Shown piece after piece: positions 52,370 through 60,797 of a stretch of 64,000 bases of DNA (position 1 is its first letter; every line of letters begins with the position of its first letter). The translations under genes and the position numbers were made by a program. Under the pieces are notes generated by a model. It did no database searches and had not been told where the DNA came from. It saw nothing but the letters and a program-made list of their open reading frames with translations. Origin of the DNA: CBFHMJ01 sp965656875 (GTDB lineage: Bacteria; Pseudomonadota; Gammaproteobacteria; Enterobacterales; Alteromonadaceae); the NCBI GenBank assembly GCA_965656875.1, contig CBFHMJ010000032.1, positions 124,001 to 188,000 of the forward strand, given 5' to 3'.

Positions 52370-53444
52370 GACAAGGTTTCTCCGTCATTGGTAGGTAAAT
52401 AGTAAATTCGGTATGACCAGGTCGACTTAAACACTCGATGCGACCTTCATGTTGCAGAATCAGCATCTGAGCAATTGACAGCCCAAGACCACTACCAGTT
52501 TTTTTGCCGGAAACCATTGGATAAAACAGGGTGTCTTTCAAATGGTCTGGAATTCCCGGTCCGTTATCAATTATTTGAATGGCTATGGCTCTGCTGGTTT
52601 GTTTATCCATGTTAGGTGGAGAGAAATTAACACGGGTTTTTAATGTAATGTGTCCGCCTTGTGTCAATGCTTGAATGGCATTCCTGGTTATGTTTAACAG
52701 TGCTTGTTGTACTAAACCTTTATCTATAAAGACGGCTGGAATACTGGGATCATAATCACGGTCAATAGTGATTCCGTCGGGTGATTCGTAACTACATAGC
52801 TGTCGTGTTGACTCAATAATTTCATGAATGTTGCACCATTCTCGCTTAGGCATTTTATTTGGGCCTAGTAAACGGTCAACAAGCTGTTGAAGGCGATCAC
52901 ATTGCTCAATAATAAGACTTGTGTATTCGTTTAATTCGTCATTCGGCAGGCTTCGCTCCATTAGTTGTGCGGCTCCACGAATACCACCTAGTGGATTTTT
53001 TATCTCATGAGCGAGTCCTCGTACTAGCTCTCTGGCAGCCATGTGCTGACTGATCTGTTGACTTTCTTGAGAGATTTTCCGTTGTTGATCCAGTGTATGA
53101 ATTTCAATAAGCGCATAGATTTCGAGCTCAATTTTTAGTGGCGTACAATTGACTTCAACAATCGCGTGCCTGCCATCTGGAAATCCAACGGTGACTTCAG
53201 AGTCCCTGAAAGACTGTTGATAAGCTATAGTTTCGACAATGTGATTCGTTGGGAAACTGAAAAATTGGAAAAGTTCACGAACTGAGTGACCGGTTAGTCG
53301 CTTTTCTGCCAGACCTGAAAAAGCAGCTGCTTTACTGTTTAACCAACGAATATCGAGATTTCTGTCAACCAGTAACATTGCAGTATCGGTCGTATTCAAA
53401 ATAGACTGGTGCAGATCGCTGTTGCTTATATTCATGACATTCAT
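52359..53444 (-). CDS. glnL: Nitrogen sensor histidine kinase NtrB
   Basis: 361 aa from ATG 53444 (358 from ATG 53435). PAS domain (about 10-115), phosphoacceptor His in RGLAHEIKNPLGGIRGAAQL, HATPase with NITRNAIQAL, DNGPGIP and GSGLGLSIA. Cytoplasmic, controlled by PII. A longer frame begins at TTG 53483, but that would place the start inside... just beside an NtrC site (53461-53475), so I reject it. Two NtrC sites precede the gene, implying autoregulation. Confidence 0.96.
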   Translation of the reverse strand: MNVMNISNSDLHQSILNTTDTAMLLVDRNLDIRWLNSKAAAFSGLAEKRLTGHSVRELFQFFSFPTNHIVETIAYQQSFRDSEVTVGFPDGRHAIVEVNCTPLKIELEIYALIEIHTLDQQRKISQESQQISQHMAARELVRGLAHEIKNPLGGIRGAAQLMERSLPNDELNEYTSLIIEQCDRLQQLVDRLLGPNKMPKREWCNIHEIIESTRQLCSYESPDGITIDRDYDPSIPAVFIDKGLVQQALLNITRNAIQALTQGGHITLKTRVNFSPPNMDKQTSRAIAIQIIDNGPGIPDHLKDTLFYPMVSGKKTGSGLGLSIAQMLILQHEGRIECLSRPGHTEFTIYLPMTEKPCHEQ

Positions 53445-53460
53445 TACCAAACATACAATT

Positions 53461-53475
53461 GCACCGATATGGTGC
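53461..53475. promoter_or_regulatory. NtrC binding site upstream of glnL
   Basis: GCACCGATATGGTGC, a near-perfect copy of the NtrC consensus GCAC-N5-TGGTGC, 16 bases upstream of the glnL start. In enterobacteria such a site represses the glnL promoter. Confidence 0.85.
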
Positions 53476-53511
53476 GAAATCAAAGTAGTTTATCTGTCAG
53501 CTGAATGAGTT

Positions 53512-53526
53512 GCACTAATTTGGTGT
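53512..53526. promoter_or_regulatory. Second NtrC-type site upstream of glnL
   Basis: GCACTAATTTGGTGT, one base from consensus in the right half. It overlaps the stop codon of the DUF4124 gene and is centred 51 bp, about five helical turns, from the first site. Confidence 0.7.
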
Positions 53527-54051
53527 AATAATTGAGTGTCTGAGCAGATAAAAAGTGACGGGTTTACTTACTGCAATTACCTTGCCTGATTCGCTGATAA
53601 GCGTAGCCACAATAGTATGCTCACCACGATCAATATTATTCAGGTTGAATGTTGTTTGTCGGGCGGGAAGTTTGGATGAAACAGCTTTGCCATCAAGAGT
53701 CAATTTGATCTGGTTAGCATTATAGGATGGTGTTTCTAAGCTAACTCTAACTGCAATATTTCCATTATTTTTTCGAATAGATTGTTCATTAGTTGGATAT
53801 AGAATAGTGATTGTCTGTGATGGTTGGGCGATGGTGGAAATTTGATGCGACTTGGTAGTAGTAGATCGATGAACAGTCGAGACGATATTATTTTTTGTTC
53901 CTGGTTTGTACTCGCTTGCACCATTCTGGTGCTGATCGCTCCAGGTCGGATTACCTTTACTATTCTTTGAATACCAGATGACATCATTAGTGTTGCCAGC
54001 TGCATTAAGGCAAAAAATTCCAGATATTATAAATAGCAGGACTCGTTTCAT
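53515..54051 (-). CDS. DUF4124 domain-containing secreted protein
   Basis: 178 aa. Signal peptide (about 1-19, VLLFIISGIFCLNAAGN). The DUF4124-type motif is VIWYSKNSKGNPTWSDQHQ (about 24-42), followed by a Ser/Thr-rich linker. The C-terminal region (about 78-165) is a beta-sandwich-like unit (SLETPSYNANQIKLTLDGKA, GEHTIVATLISESGKVIA). Function unknown, but genes of this type are commonly found between glnA and glnL in gammaproteobacteria. Confidence 0.78.
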   Translation of the reverse strand: MKRVLLFIISGIFCLNAAGNTNDVIWYSKNSKGNPTWSDQHQNGASEYKPGTKNNIVSTVHRSTTTKSHQISTIAQPSQTITILYPTNEQSIRKNNGNIAVRVSLETPSYNANQIKLTLDGKAVSSKLPARQTTFNLNNIDRGEHTIVATLISESGKVIAVSKPVTFYLLRHSIITPN

Positions 54052-54124
54052 GCTGTATCAAAGAACGCGTAATAAAAGGTTTAGTTGACTTTAATATGTC
54101 CTGAACTGAGTTACCAGTAGAAAT

Positions 54125-54151
54125 AAAAAAGGCCTACATAAAGCAGGCCTG
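54125..54151 (-). terminator. Terminator of glnA
   Basis: Two copies of AGGCCT-type palindrome (54130-54135 and 54145-54150) form a 6-bp stem with a 9-nt loop; on the minus strand it is followed by TTTTT. Separates glnA from the downstream glnLG unit. Confidence 0.8.
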
Positions 54152-54188
54152 AATGATGGTTAAACCCTTAAGAGGATTTGATATTAAA

Positions 54189-55595
54189 TTAAACGCTGTA
54201 ATACATTTCGAACTCAACAGGGTGAGTTGTCATGTTCAGTTTAGTAACTTCTTCCATCTTTAACGCGATGTAAGCATCGATAGCGTCGTCATTCATCACA
54301 CCGCCAGCTTTAAGGAACTCACGATCTTGATCAAGTGCTGTAAGTGCTTCTTCTAAAGATGCTGCAACGGTTGGAATTTCTGCGGCTTCTTCAGCAGGTA
54401 GATCATATAGATCTTTATCCATTGCATCACCAGGGTGAATTTTGTTTTTAATACCGTCAAGGCCAGCCATAAGCATTGCAGAGAATGCAAGGTATGGATT
54501 ACCTGTTGGATCAGGGAAACGAACTTCGATACGACGTGCTTTAGGAGATGGAACAACTGGAATACGAATTGATGCTGAACGGTTACGCGCAGAATAAGCC
54601 AGCATTACCGGCGCTTCGAAACCAGGAACAAGACGTTTGTATGAGTTTGTTGAAGCATTAGCAAAAGCATTAATTGCCTTTGCGTGCTTAATGATACCAC
54701 CGATGTAGTAAAGGGCTTCTTCAGAAAGACCGCCATACTTGTCACCAGCAAAAATGTTGTCGCCATCTTTTGCTAATGACTGGTGACAGTGCATTCCTGA
54801 ACCATTATCACCAACGAGTGGTTTAGGCATGAATGTCGCTGTTTTACCGTAAGCATGAGCCATGTTATGAACAACATACTTGTAGATTTGTGTTTCATCC
54901 GCTTTAGTTACAAGATCATTGAAGCGTGTGGCAATTTCATTTTGACCCGCTGTAGCAACTTCATGGTGGTGAGCTTCAACAACAAGGCCCATTTCTTCCA
55001 TAACCTGACAGGTTGCACTACGGAAGTCGTGAGATGAATCAACAGGAGGAACTGGGAAGTAACCACCTTTAACGCCAGGACGGTGGCCCATGTTGCCGCC
55101 ATCAAATTCTTTGTCTGAGTTCCAAATTGCTTCAACATCATCAATTTTGTAGAAACAAGTACTCATGTCAGCTTTAAAACGTACTTCGTCGAATAAGAAA
55201 AACTCTGGCTCAGGACCAAAGAATACTTCATCTGCAATACCTGTAGAACGCATATATTCTTCGGCACGTTTAGCAATTGAACGAGGATCACGTTCATAAC
55301 CTTGCATAGTTGCAGGTTCAACGATGTCACAACGAATAATTAATGTGGTTTCGTCAGAGAATGGGTCAAGGACAGCTGATGCTGCATCTGGTAATAACAC
55401 CATGTCTGATTCGTTAATGCCTTTCCAACCTGCAATAGATGATCCGTCAAACATTTTTCCGTCTTCAAAGAAATCTTCATCAACCTGATGGTGAGGAATA
55501 GTAACGTGCTGTTCTTTACCTTTCGTATCAGTGAAGCGTAGGTCAACGAACTTCACTTCGTTTTCTTTTATTAAATCCAGAATTGCTTGAGCCAT
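54189..55595 (-). CDS. glnA: Glutamine synthetase type I
   Basis: 468 aa (E. coli 469). Active-site segments FDGSSIAGW, FGPEPEFFLFDEVRF, NGSGMHCHQSL and NRSASIRIP are present. The adenylylation Tyr is in DKDLYDLPAEE, so the enzyme is of the GlnE-regulated I-beta class. Makes glutamine from glutamate and ammonia. Upstream are a sigma-54 promoter and two NtrC sites. Confidence 0.99.
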   Translation of the reverse strand: MAQAILDLIKENEVKFVDLRFTDTKGKEQHVTIPHHQVDEDFFEDGKMFDGSSIAGWKGINESDMVLLPDAASAVLDPFSDETTLIIRCDIVEPATMQGYERDPRSIAKRAEEYMRSTGIADEVFFGPEPEFFLFDEVRFKADMSTCFYKIDDVEAIWNSDKEFDGGNMGHRPGVKGGYFPVPPVDSSHDFRSATCQVMEEMGLVVEAHHHEVATAGQNEIATRFNDLVTKADETQIYKYVVHNMAHAYGKTATFMPKPLVGDNGSGMHCHQSLAKDGDNIFAGDKYGGLSEEALYYIGGIIKHAKAINAFANASTNSYKRLVPGFEAPVMLAYSARNRSASIRIPVVPSPKARRIEVRFPDPTGNPYLAFSAMLMAGLDGIKNKIHPGDAMDKDLYDLPAEEAAEIPTVAASLEEALTALDQDREFLKAGGVMNDDAIDAYIALKMEEVTKLNMTTHPVEFEMYYSV

Positions 55596-55673
55596 TACCT
55601 GTCTCCGGTTGTCATTTTAAATTGATTATTTGAAGTGTTTTGCTTATCAGTACAGCAACTTTGCTTCCTTATA

Positions 55674-55689
55674 AGCCATAATTGTGCCA
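55674..55689 (-). promoter_or_regulatory. Sigma-54 promoter of glnA
   Basis: On the minus strand TGGCACAATTATGGCT: the -24 GG and -12 GC are exactly 10 bases apart, and only the TT of TTGC is altered. It lies about 80 bases upstream of the glnA start with NtrC sites 64-115 bases further upstream. Confidence 0.8.
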
Positions 55690-55752
55690 TACCAAAAAAG
55701 TCTTATATTTCCATATATTAGAGAAATTCAGTTATTCAACTTTAATATTAAT

Positions 55753-55767
55753 GCACTAAGTTGGTGC
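55753..55767. promoter_or_regulatory. NtrC site 1 (glnA enhancer)
   Basis: GCACTAAGTTGGTGC matches the NtrC consensus with both half-sites complete. About 90 bp upstream of the predicted sigma-54 start, a normal enhancer distance. Confidence 0.85.
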
Positions 55768-55774
55768 GTATTTT

Positions 55775-55789
55775 GTCAGTTTTGGTGCG
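55775..55789. promoter_or_regulatory. NtrC site 2 (glnA enhancer), weaker
   Basis: Right half TTGGTGC is complete, the left half GTCA is degenerate. Centred 22 bp, two helical turns, from site 1, which fits cooperative binding. The rest of the glnA-typA interval (to 56001) has a possible typA promoter: TGTTTA (55862-55867), 17 bp, TAGAAT (55885-55890). Confidence 0.55.
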
Positions 55790-56001
55790 TTTTGTTGTCG
55801 TTTGATAGTAGACGTTCAGACTAAATCTGCATAAGGCTGACGAAAAAAAGAACAAACGATCTGTTTAATTACATATAACAACGGTAGAATACGCGACCTT
55901 TGGCAAGAGCGAGCTGTCCGAGCAACGTAAAAGTTTCGTCGGTATACGCATGTCAGCCGTAATTATTAAGTATTTTTTTGATATTTGAGGCATGTCCCAC
56001 A

Positions 56002-57816
56002 GTGATAGAGAAGTTAAGAAATATCGCCATCATCGCACACGTTGACCATGGCAAAACAACGTTAGTTGATAAGCTACTTCAACAGTCAGGTACGTTGAGT
56101 AACAGGGGCGATGCCGAAGAACGAGTCATGGACTCGAACGATCTTGAGAAAGAGCGTGGTATTACCATTCTGGCGAAAAACACCGCAATTAACTGGCAAG
56201 ATTACCGCATTAATATTCTGGATACTCCAGGGCACGCGGATTTTGGTGGTGAAGTTGAACGTGTACTTTCAATGGCTGACTCAGTGCTGCTTCTTGTTGA
56301 TGCAGTTGATGGTCCTATGCCGCAAACTCGTTTTGTAACTCAAAAAGCGTTTGCTCATGGTTTGAAACCGATTGTTGTTATTAATAAGATTGACCGTCCA
56401 GGTGCTCGCCCTGACTGGGTAATCGATCAGATCTTTGATTTGTTTGATAATTTAGGTGCAACTGATGAGCAATTAGATTTCCCGGTTGTTTATGCCAGTG
56501 CATTAATGGGTTGGGCTTCCAACGAAGAAGGCGTTGAAGGTTCAGACATGACGCCACTATTTGAAACTATCGTTGATAAAGTTGCGTCACCTGAAGTTGA
56601 TCTTGATGGTCCATTCCAGATGCAGATTTCTCAGCTTGATTATTCAAGCTATGTTGGTGTTATCGGTATTGGTCGAGTTAAGCGCGGTAAAGTTGCGGTT
56701 AACCAACAAGTAAGTATCGCATGTGCTGATGGCACAACACGTAATGGTAAAGTTGGTCAGGTTCTTGGGTATCTTGGTCTGGATCGGTATGAAACTCAAC
56801 AAGCCGAAGCCGGTGATATCATTGCTGTTACAGGTCTGGGTGAATTAAAAATCTCTGACACGGTTTGTGGTCCTGATGCAGTTGAGGCGCTTCCTCCTCT
56901 GTCAGTTGATGAACCAACTGTGACCATGACATTCCAGGTTAACACCAGTCCGTTCGCTGGTTTAGATGGTAAATATGTTACTTCAAGAAACATTCTTGAA
57001 CGTTTAGAGCAAGAGCTGGTACATAACGTAGCTTTACGTGTAGAAGAAACGGCTGATCCTGATAAGTTCAAAGTATCAGGTCGTGGTGAATTGCACCTGG
57101 GTATTCTTATCGAGAATATGCGTCGTGAAGGTTTTGAACTAGCTGTATCTCGTCCTGAAGTTATCATGAAAGAAGAGGGCGATACTGTCCTTGAACCGAT
57201 GGAAACGTTGACGATTGATGTTGAAGAAGAACATCAGGGTTCTGTTCTTGAACGTCTGGGTGAGCGTAAAGCTGAAATGACCAACATGGTTCCGGATGGT
57301 AAAGGCCGAATTCGTGTTGATTTCATTATTCCTAGCCGTGGTTTAATTGGTTTCCAAACTGAATTTATGACATTAACGTCAGGTTCTGGATTGATTTATC
57401 ATTCATTTGATCACTACGGTGAATACAAAGGCGGTAATATTGGTCAGCGTAACAATGGTGTGCTTATTTCTAATGCGACAGGTAAAGCACTAGCCTACGC
57501 TTTATTCAATCTTCAGGAACGTGGACGTCTGTTTACTGAACATGCTGATGAAGTTTATGAAGGCCAGGTTATTGGTATCCATAGCCGTGCAAATGACTTA
57601 ACGGTTAACTGTCTTAAAGGTAAGCAGTTAACTAACGTTCGTGCTGCCGGTACTGATGAAGCGTTGACGTTAACACCAGCGGTTAAATTCACACTAGAGC
57701 AAGCTCTTGAATTTATCGATGATGATGAGTTAGTTGAAGTGACGCCAAAGCATATTCGAATTCGTAAGAAACTACTAACAGAGAATGAGCGTAAACGCGC
57801 TTCTCGTGCGAAGTAA
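56002..57816 (+). CDS. typA: Ribosome-associated GTPase TypA/BipA
   Basis: 604 aa. Translational GTPase with G1 AHVDHGKTTLVDKL, RGITILAKNT, G3 DTPGHADFGGEVERVL, G4 NKIDRPGAR, then EF-G-like domains and a BipA-specific C-terminus (NCLKGKQLTNVRAAGTDEA). Start GTG 56002 gives MIEKLRNIAIIAHVDHGKTT as in E. coli. Involved in 50S assembly and stress or cold growth. Divergent from glnA, as in E. coli. Confidence 0.97.
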   Translation: MIEKLRNIAIIAHVDHGKTTLVDKLLQQSGTLSNRGDAEERVMDSNDLEKERGITILAKNTAINWQDYRINILDTPGHADFGGEVERVLSMADSVLLLVDAVDGPMPQTRFVTQKAFAHGLKPIVVINKIDRPGARPDWVIDQIFDLFDNLGATDEQLDFPVVYASALMGWASNEEGVEGSDMTPLFETIVDKVASPEVDLDGPFQMQISQLDYSSYVGVIGIGRVKRGKVAVNQQVSIACADGTTRNGKVGQVLGYLGLDRYETQQAEAGDIIAVTGLGELKISDTVCGPDAVEALPPLSVDEPTVTMTFQVNTSPFAGLDGKYVTSRNILERLEQELVHNVALRVEETADPDKFKVSGRGELHLGILIENMRREGFELAVSRPEVIMKEEGDTVLEPMETLTIDVEEEHQGSVLERLGERKAEMTNMVPDGKGRIRVDFIIPSRGLIGFQTEFMTLTSGSGLIYHSFDHYGEYKGGNIGQRNNGVLISNATGKALAYALFNLQERGRLFTEHADEVYEGQVIGIHSRANDLTVNCLKGKQLTNVRAAGTDEALTLTPAVKFTLEQALEFIDDDELVEVTPKHIRIRKKLLTENERKRASRAK

Positions 57817-57835
57817 TTAAAATTCGACTCAATAA

Positions 57836-57860
57836 AAAGCCGCTGAAAAGCGGCTTTTTT
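57836..57860 (+). terminator. Intrinsic terminator of typA
   Basis: AGCCGCT (57838-57844) pairs with AGCGGCT (57849-57855), flanked by A's and T's, ending in six T. Confidence 0.92.
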
Positions 57861-57905
57861 AATGCTACTCTCTCTTGCTTGTTGATATTAAAGTACAAAA
57901 TTCTA

Positions 57906-58787
57906 ATGCAGAGAGCGATTAAATTGCTTGAAACGCTTCGGACAAGTTTACCTGTAGTCCGACATTTCATTATTAACTACTACCAACGTTGTAACGGTGA
58001 TCAAATAACAATTACCGCGGGTTATTTATCGTTTGTGTCTTTGCTGTCTCTGGTTCCGTTAATCACAGTTATGCTGTCGGTTGTCTCTGCGTTTCCTGTC
58101 TTTACCTCTGTAAAAGATATGCTGCAAGAATTTGTGTTTTCTAATTTCCTGCCTACATCTGGTGAGCAAGTCCAAAATTACATCAATTCATTTGTAGATA
58201 ATGCTTCCAAAATGACTGCGGTCGGTATCCTGTTTTTGGTAGGGGTCGCGTTGTCTCTGATTTCTGCAATCGATAAATCTTTAAATCAGATCTGGTTGGT
58301 TAAAGAAAAACGAAAGATGGTTATTAGCTTTGCTATCTATTGGATGGTATTAACGCTTGGTCCTGTATTTATAGGCGCGAGTGTTGGCGCTACTTCTTAT
58401 TTGATTAGTATTGCAGACTCAATCACGCCGGGGTTTAGTACTTTTTTAATCAAGCTTTTGCCCTTTGCTATTTCAACAACTGCATTTGCATTGCTCTATA
58501 TGACAGTACCTAATACTGATGTTGGTATTAAGCCTGCATTTTTTGGTGGTGTGGTTGCAGCTGTGCTATTTGAACTAACTAAACGTGTTTTTGCGTTGTA
58601 CATCACAAGCTTCCCATCATATGAAGTTATTTACGGTGCGCTGGCAACGATTCCTATTCTCTTTTTGTGGGTCTACCTTTCGTGGATAGTTGTATTACTT
58701 GGCGCTGAGGCTACTGTGACCCTGGAACAATTTACGTGGAAAGAAGATGAGCATTCAGAAGATTTACCCATTAATTCAGTCCAATAA
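57906..58787 (+). CDS. YihY/BrkB family inner membrane protein
   Basis: 293 aa with six predicted transmembrane helices; motifs TAGYLSFVSLLSLVPLITVM and SYEVIYGALATIPILFLWVYLSW are the YihY (UPF0761) signature. The family was once called RNase BN in error; molecular function is not known. ATG 57906 is used (27 bases inside the longest frame). Its 3' end overlaps the next gene by 41 bases. Confidence 0.9.
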   Translation: MQRAIKLLETLRTSLPVVRHFIINYYQRCNGDQITITAGYLSFVSLLSLVPLITVMLSVVSAFPVFTSVKDMLQEFVFSNFLPTSGEQVQNYINSFVDNASKMTAVGILFLVGVALSLISAIDKSLNQIWLVKEKRKMVISFAIYWMVLTLGPVFIGASVGATSYLISIADSITPGFSTFLIKLLPFAISTTAFALLYMTVPNTDVGIKPAFFGGVVAAVLFELTKRVFALYITSFPSYEVIYGALATIPILFLWVYLSWIVVLLGAEATVTLEQFTWKEDEHSEDLPINSVQ

Positions 58788-59715
58788 AGAATGGTTTATT
58801 GAGGCTTCTTCAGGACATCGTATTTATGTAGAAGAGTCTGGTAACCCAGACGGCATTCCCGTCATCTATTGTCATGGTGGTCCAGGCGGTGGAACCAGTC
58901 CTGTTTTTCGGAGCTTTTTCAATCCAGAAGTCTATCGCATTATTATGTTTGATCAGCGAGGTTGTGGGAAGTCGACGCCTCATGCAAAGCTGGAAGGCAA
59001 CGACACATGGTCGCTAATTGAAGATATGGAAGTTATTCGGGAGCAATTAAATATTGATAAATGGGTGGTAAGTGGCGGCTCATGGGGGAGTACGTTATCA
59101 CTTGTATATGCGATTAGTTATCCTGAAAGAGTAACCGGGCTGATACTCAGAGGAATATTTTTGGGTAGAAAAGAAGACTATGACTGGCTATATGGACAAC
59201 AGGGCGGGGCTGCTCAAATCTTTCCTGATTTCTACGATGAATTTATGAATGTAATCCCGGATACGCCGCCGGGTGATGAGATTAATCGTTACTACGAGTT
59301 GCTAACCAGTGATAACGAGCTTCAACGACTACATGCCGCAAAGGTCTGGTCAATATGGGAGGGACGTATTTCTACGTTACTGACTAAACATGATGTTAGT
59401 GATCACTTTTCTGATGCACACCTGGCATTGAGTCTTGCTCGTATTGAGTGTCACTATTTCCAGAATAATTGTTTTCTCGAACCAGACTTTATTATTAATA
59501 ATATCCACAAAATTAACGATATTCCCGGTTTTATTATTCATGGTCGCTATGACATTGTTTGTAAAATGGAAAATGCAACTACGCTTGATAAGCATTGGGA
59601 AGCAGGGAAGTTACATATTGTCCCTGCTGCAGGTCACTCTTCTACAGAACCTGATGTATCTCGTGCGCTTTGTCAGGCTAGTGATTCACTGGCAAGATTC
59701 TTAACGCGTGGTTAA
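58747..59715 (+). CDS. pip: Proline iminopeptidase
   Basis: 322-aa alpha/beta hydrolase that releases N-terminal proline from peptides. Oxyanion motif HGGPGGG, nucleophile Ser in GGSWGSTL, acid in HGRYDIVCK, His in AAGHSSTEPD. The proline-selective lid region is present (WSIWEGRISTLL). Starts within the yihY coding sequence. Confidence 0.93.
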   Translation: MSIQKIYPLIQSNKEWFIEASSGHRIYVEESGNPDGIPVIYCHGGPGGGTSPVFRSFFNPEVYRIIMFDQRGCGKSTPHAKLEGNDTWSLIEDMEVIREQLNIDKWVVSGGSWGSTLSLVYAISYPERVTGLILRGIFLGRKEDYDWLYGQQGGAAQIFPDFYDEFMNVIPDTPPGDEINRYYELLTSDNELQRLHAAKVWSIWEGRISTLLTKHDVSDHFSDAHLALSLARIECHYFQNNCFLEPDFIINNIHKINDIPGFIIHGRYDIVCKMENATTLDKHWEAGKLHIVPAAGHSSTEPDVSRALCQASDSLARFLTRG

Positions 59716-59745
59716 TTTATCAATTTTTGGTTTTTAAGGGTTTGC

Positions 59746-60183
59746 GTGAAAGCACTAATACAACGAGTTAAACATGCCCGTGTTGATGTTGATGAGCAAT
59801 GCGTCGGTGAAATAGAACAGGGTATTCTTGTATTGCTGGGCGTAGAAAAGCCCGATGATGAGCAGGTTGCCAGAAAACTTGCCGACAAACTGATCGGATA
59901 TCGTATCTTTGAAGATGAAGAAGGAAAGATGAACTTAAATGTTCAGCAAATTAGTGGTCAGTTATTGGTGGTTTCTCAATTCACGTTAGTTGCCGACACA
60001 AGAAAAGGGACTCGCCCCAGTTTTTCATCAGCAGCGCCACCTGTTCAAGGCCGAGCGCTTTACGAGTATTTTGTAAGTTACCTGAAAGATAAATCGTTGA
60101 AAGTACAAACAGGACAGTTTGGTGCTGATATGAAAGTTGGTTTACTAAATGATGGCCCTGTTACATTCATGTTGGAAGCTTAG
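59746..60183 (+). CDS. dtd: D-aminoacyl-tRNA deacylase
   Basis: 145 aa (E. coli 145). Removes D-amino acids (and Gly) from tRNA. Cross-subunit motifs SQFTLVADTRKGTRPSFSSA and the Gly-cisPro GPVTFMLEA are intact. Start GTG 59746 with a TAAGGG site. Between pip and the yiiD-like gene, matching the E. coli yihY-dtd-yiiD order. Confidence 0.97.
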   Translation: MKALIQRVKHARVDVDEQCVGEIEQGILVLLGVEKPDDEQVARKLADKLIGYRIFEDEEGKMNLNVQQISGQLLVVSQFTLVADTRKGTRPSFSSAAPPVQGRALYEYFVSYLKDKSLKVQTGQFGADMKVGLLNDGPVTFMLEA

Positions 60184-60185
60184 CA

Positions 60186-60656
60186 ATGGTTCTTGAGAAA
60201 TATGCTGCTATGTCGAAAGAACTGGTTTCGATGTGGCATTTGGGAATTCCAATTACAGCATTTATGCAACTGGATATAGAGACTTGTGATGAGCAATTGT
60301 TTTCACTGACAGCTGACTTGAACTCCAATATTAATGTCCATCAAACGATGTTTGCTGGGAGTATTTATTCTCTGGCCACGTTGACAGGGTGGGGTGCTGT
60401 TTATACAGAGCTACGAGACAAGGGTATCGATAACAAAAACATTGTTCTTGCCAAAGGTGAAATAGCCTATAAAGCACCGATTGACCACAAGCCTGTAGCC
60501 ATGGTGCAAAGAGATCAGTTAAGCCTGGATATAACTCTGTTAGAGCAAAACAAGAAACTTCGAGCTGATCTGGAGGTGAATGTTGTTTGCCAAAATGTGA
60601 TTGCAGCACAGTTCAACGGTCGGTTTGTTGTTTTGCCTAATAAGCAGGTTTCTTAG
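60186..60656 (+). CDS. YiiD C-terminal-type thioesterase
   Basis: 156 aa. Hot-dog thioesterase domain of the YiiD C-terminal family: NINVHQTMFAGSIYSLATLTGWG and GEIAYKAPI. It lacks the N-terminal acetyltransferase half found in E. coli YiiD (FabY), so it may have only a thioesterase or acyl-ACP role. It begins 3 bases after dtd, supporting coupled expression. Confidence 0.85.
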   Translation: MVLEKYAAMSKELVSMWHLGIPITAFMQLDIETCDEQLFSLTADLNSNINVHQTMFAGSIYSLATLTGWGAVYTELRDKGIDNKNIVLAKGEIAYKAPIDHKPVAMVQRDQLSLDITLLEQNKKLRADLEVNVVCQNVIAAQFNGRFVVLPNKQVS

Positions 60657-60797
60657 TTCATTTCCTCAAGTCCTGGTTAAATTCACCAGACTAAATTCTA
60701 CCGGTTGTACTATCTAGCTGATTTTAAAGTAGAAATATTATGGTGCGTAAGTTGCAATTCAACGCGCCAAAACAAATCACCTTATGGAAAAATAAAG

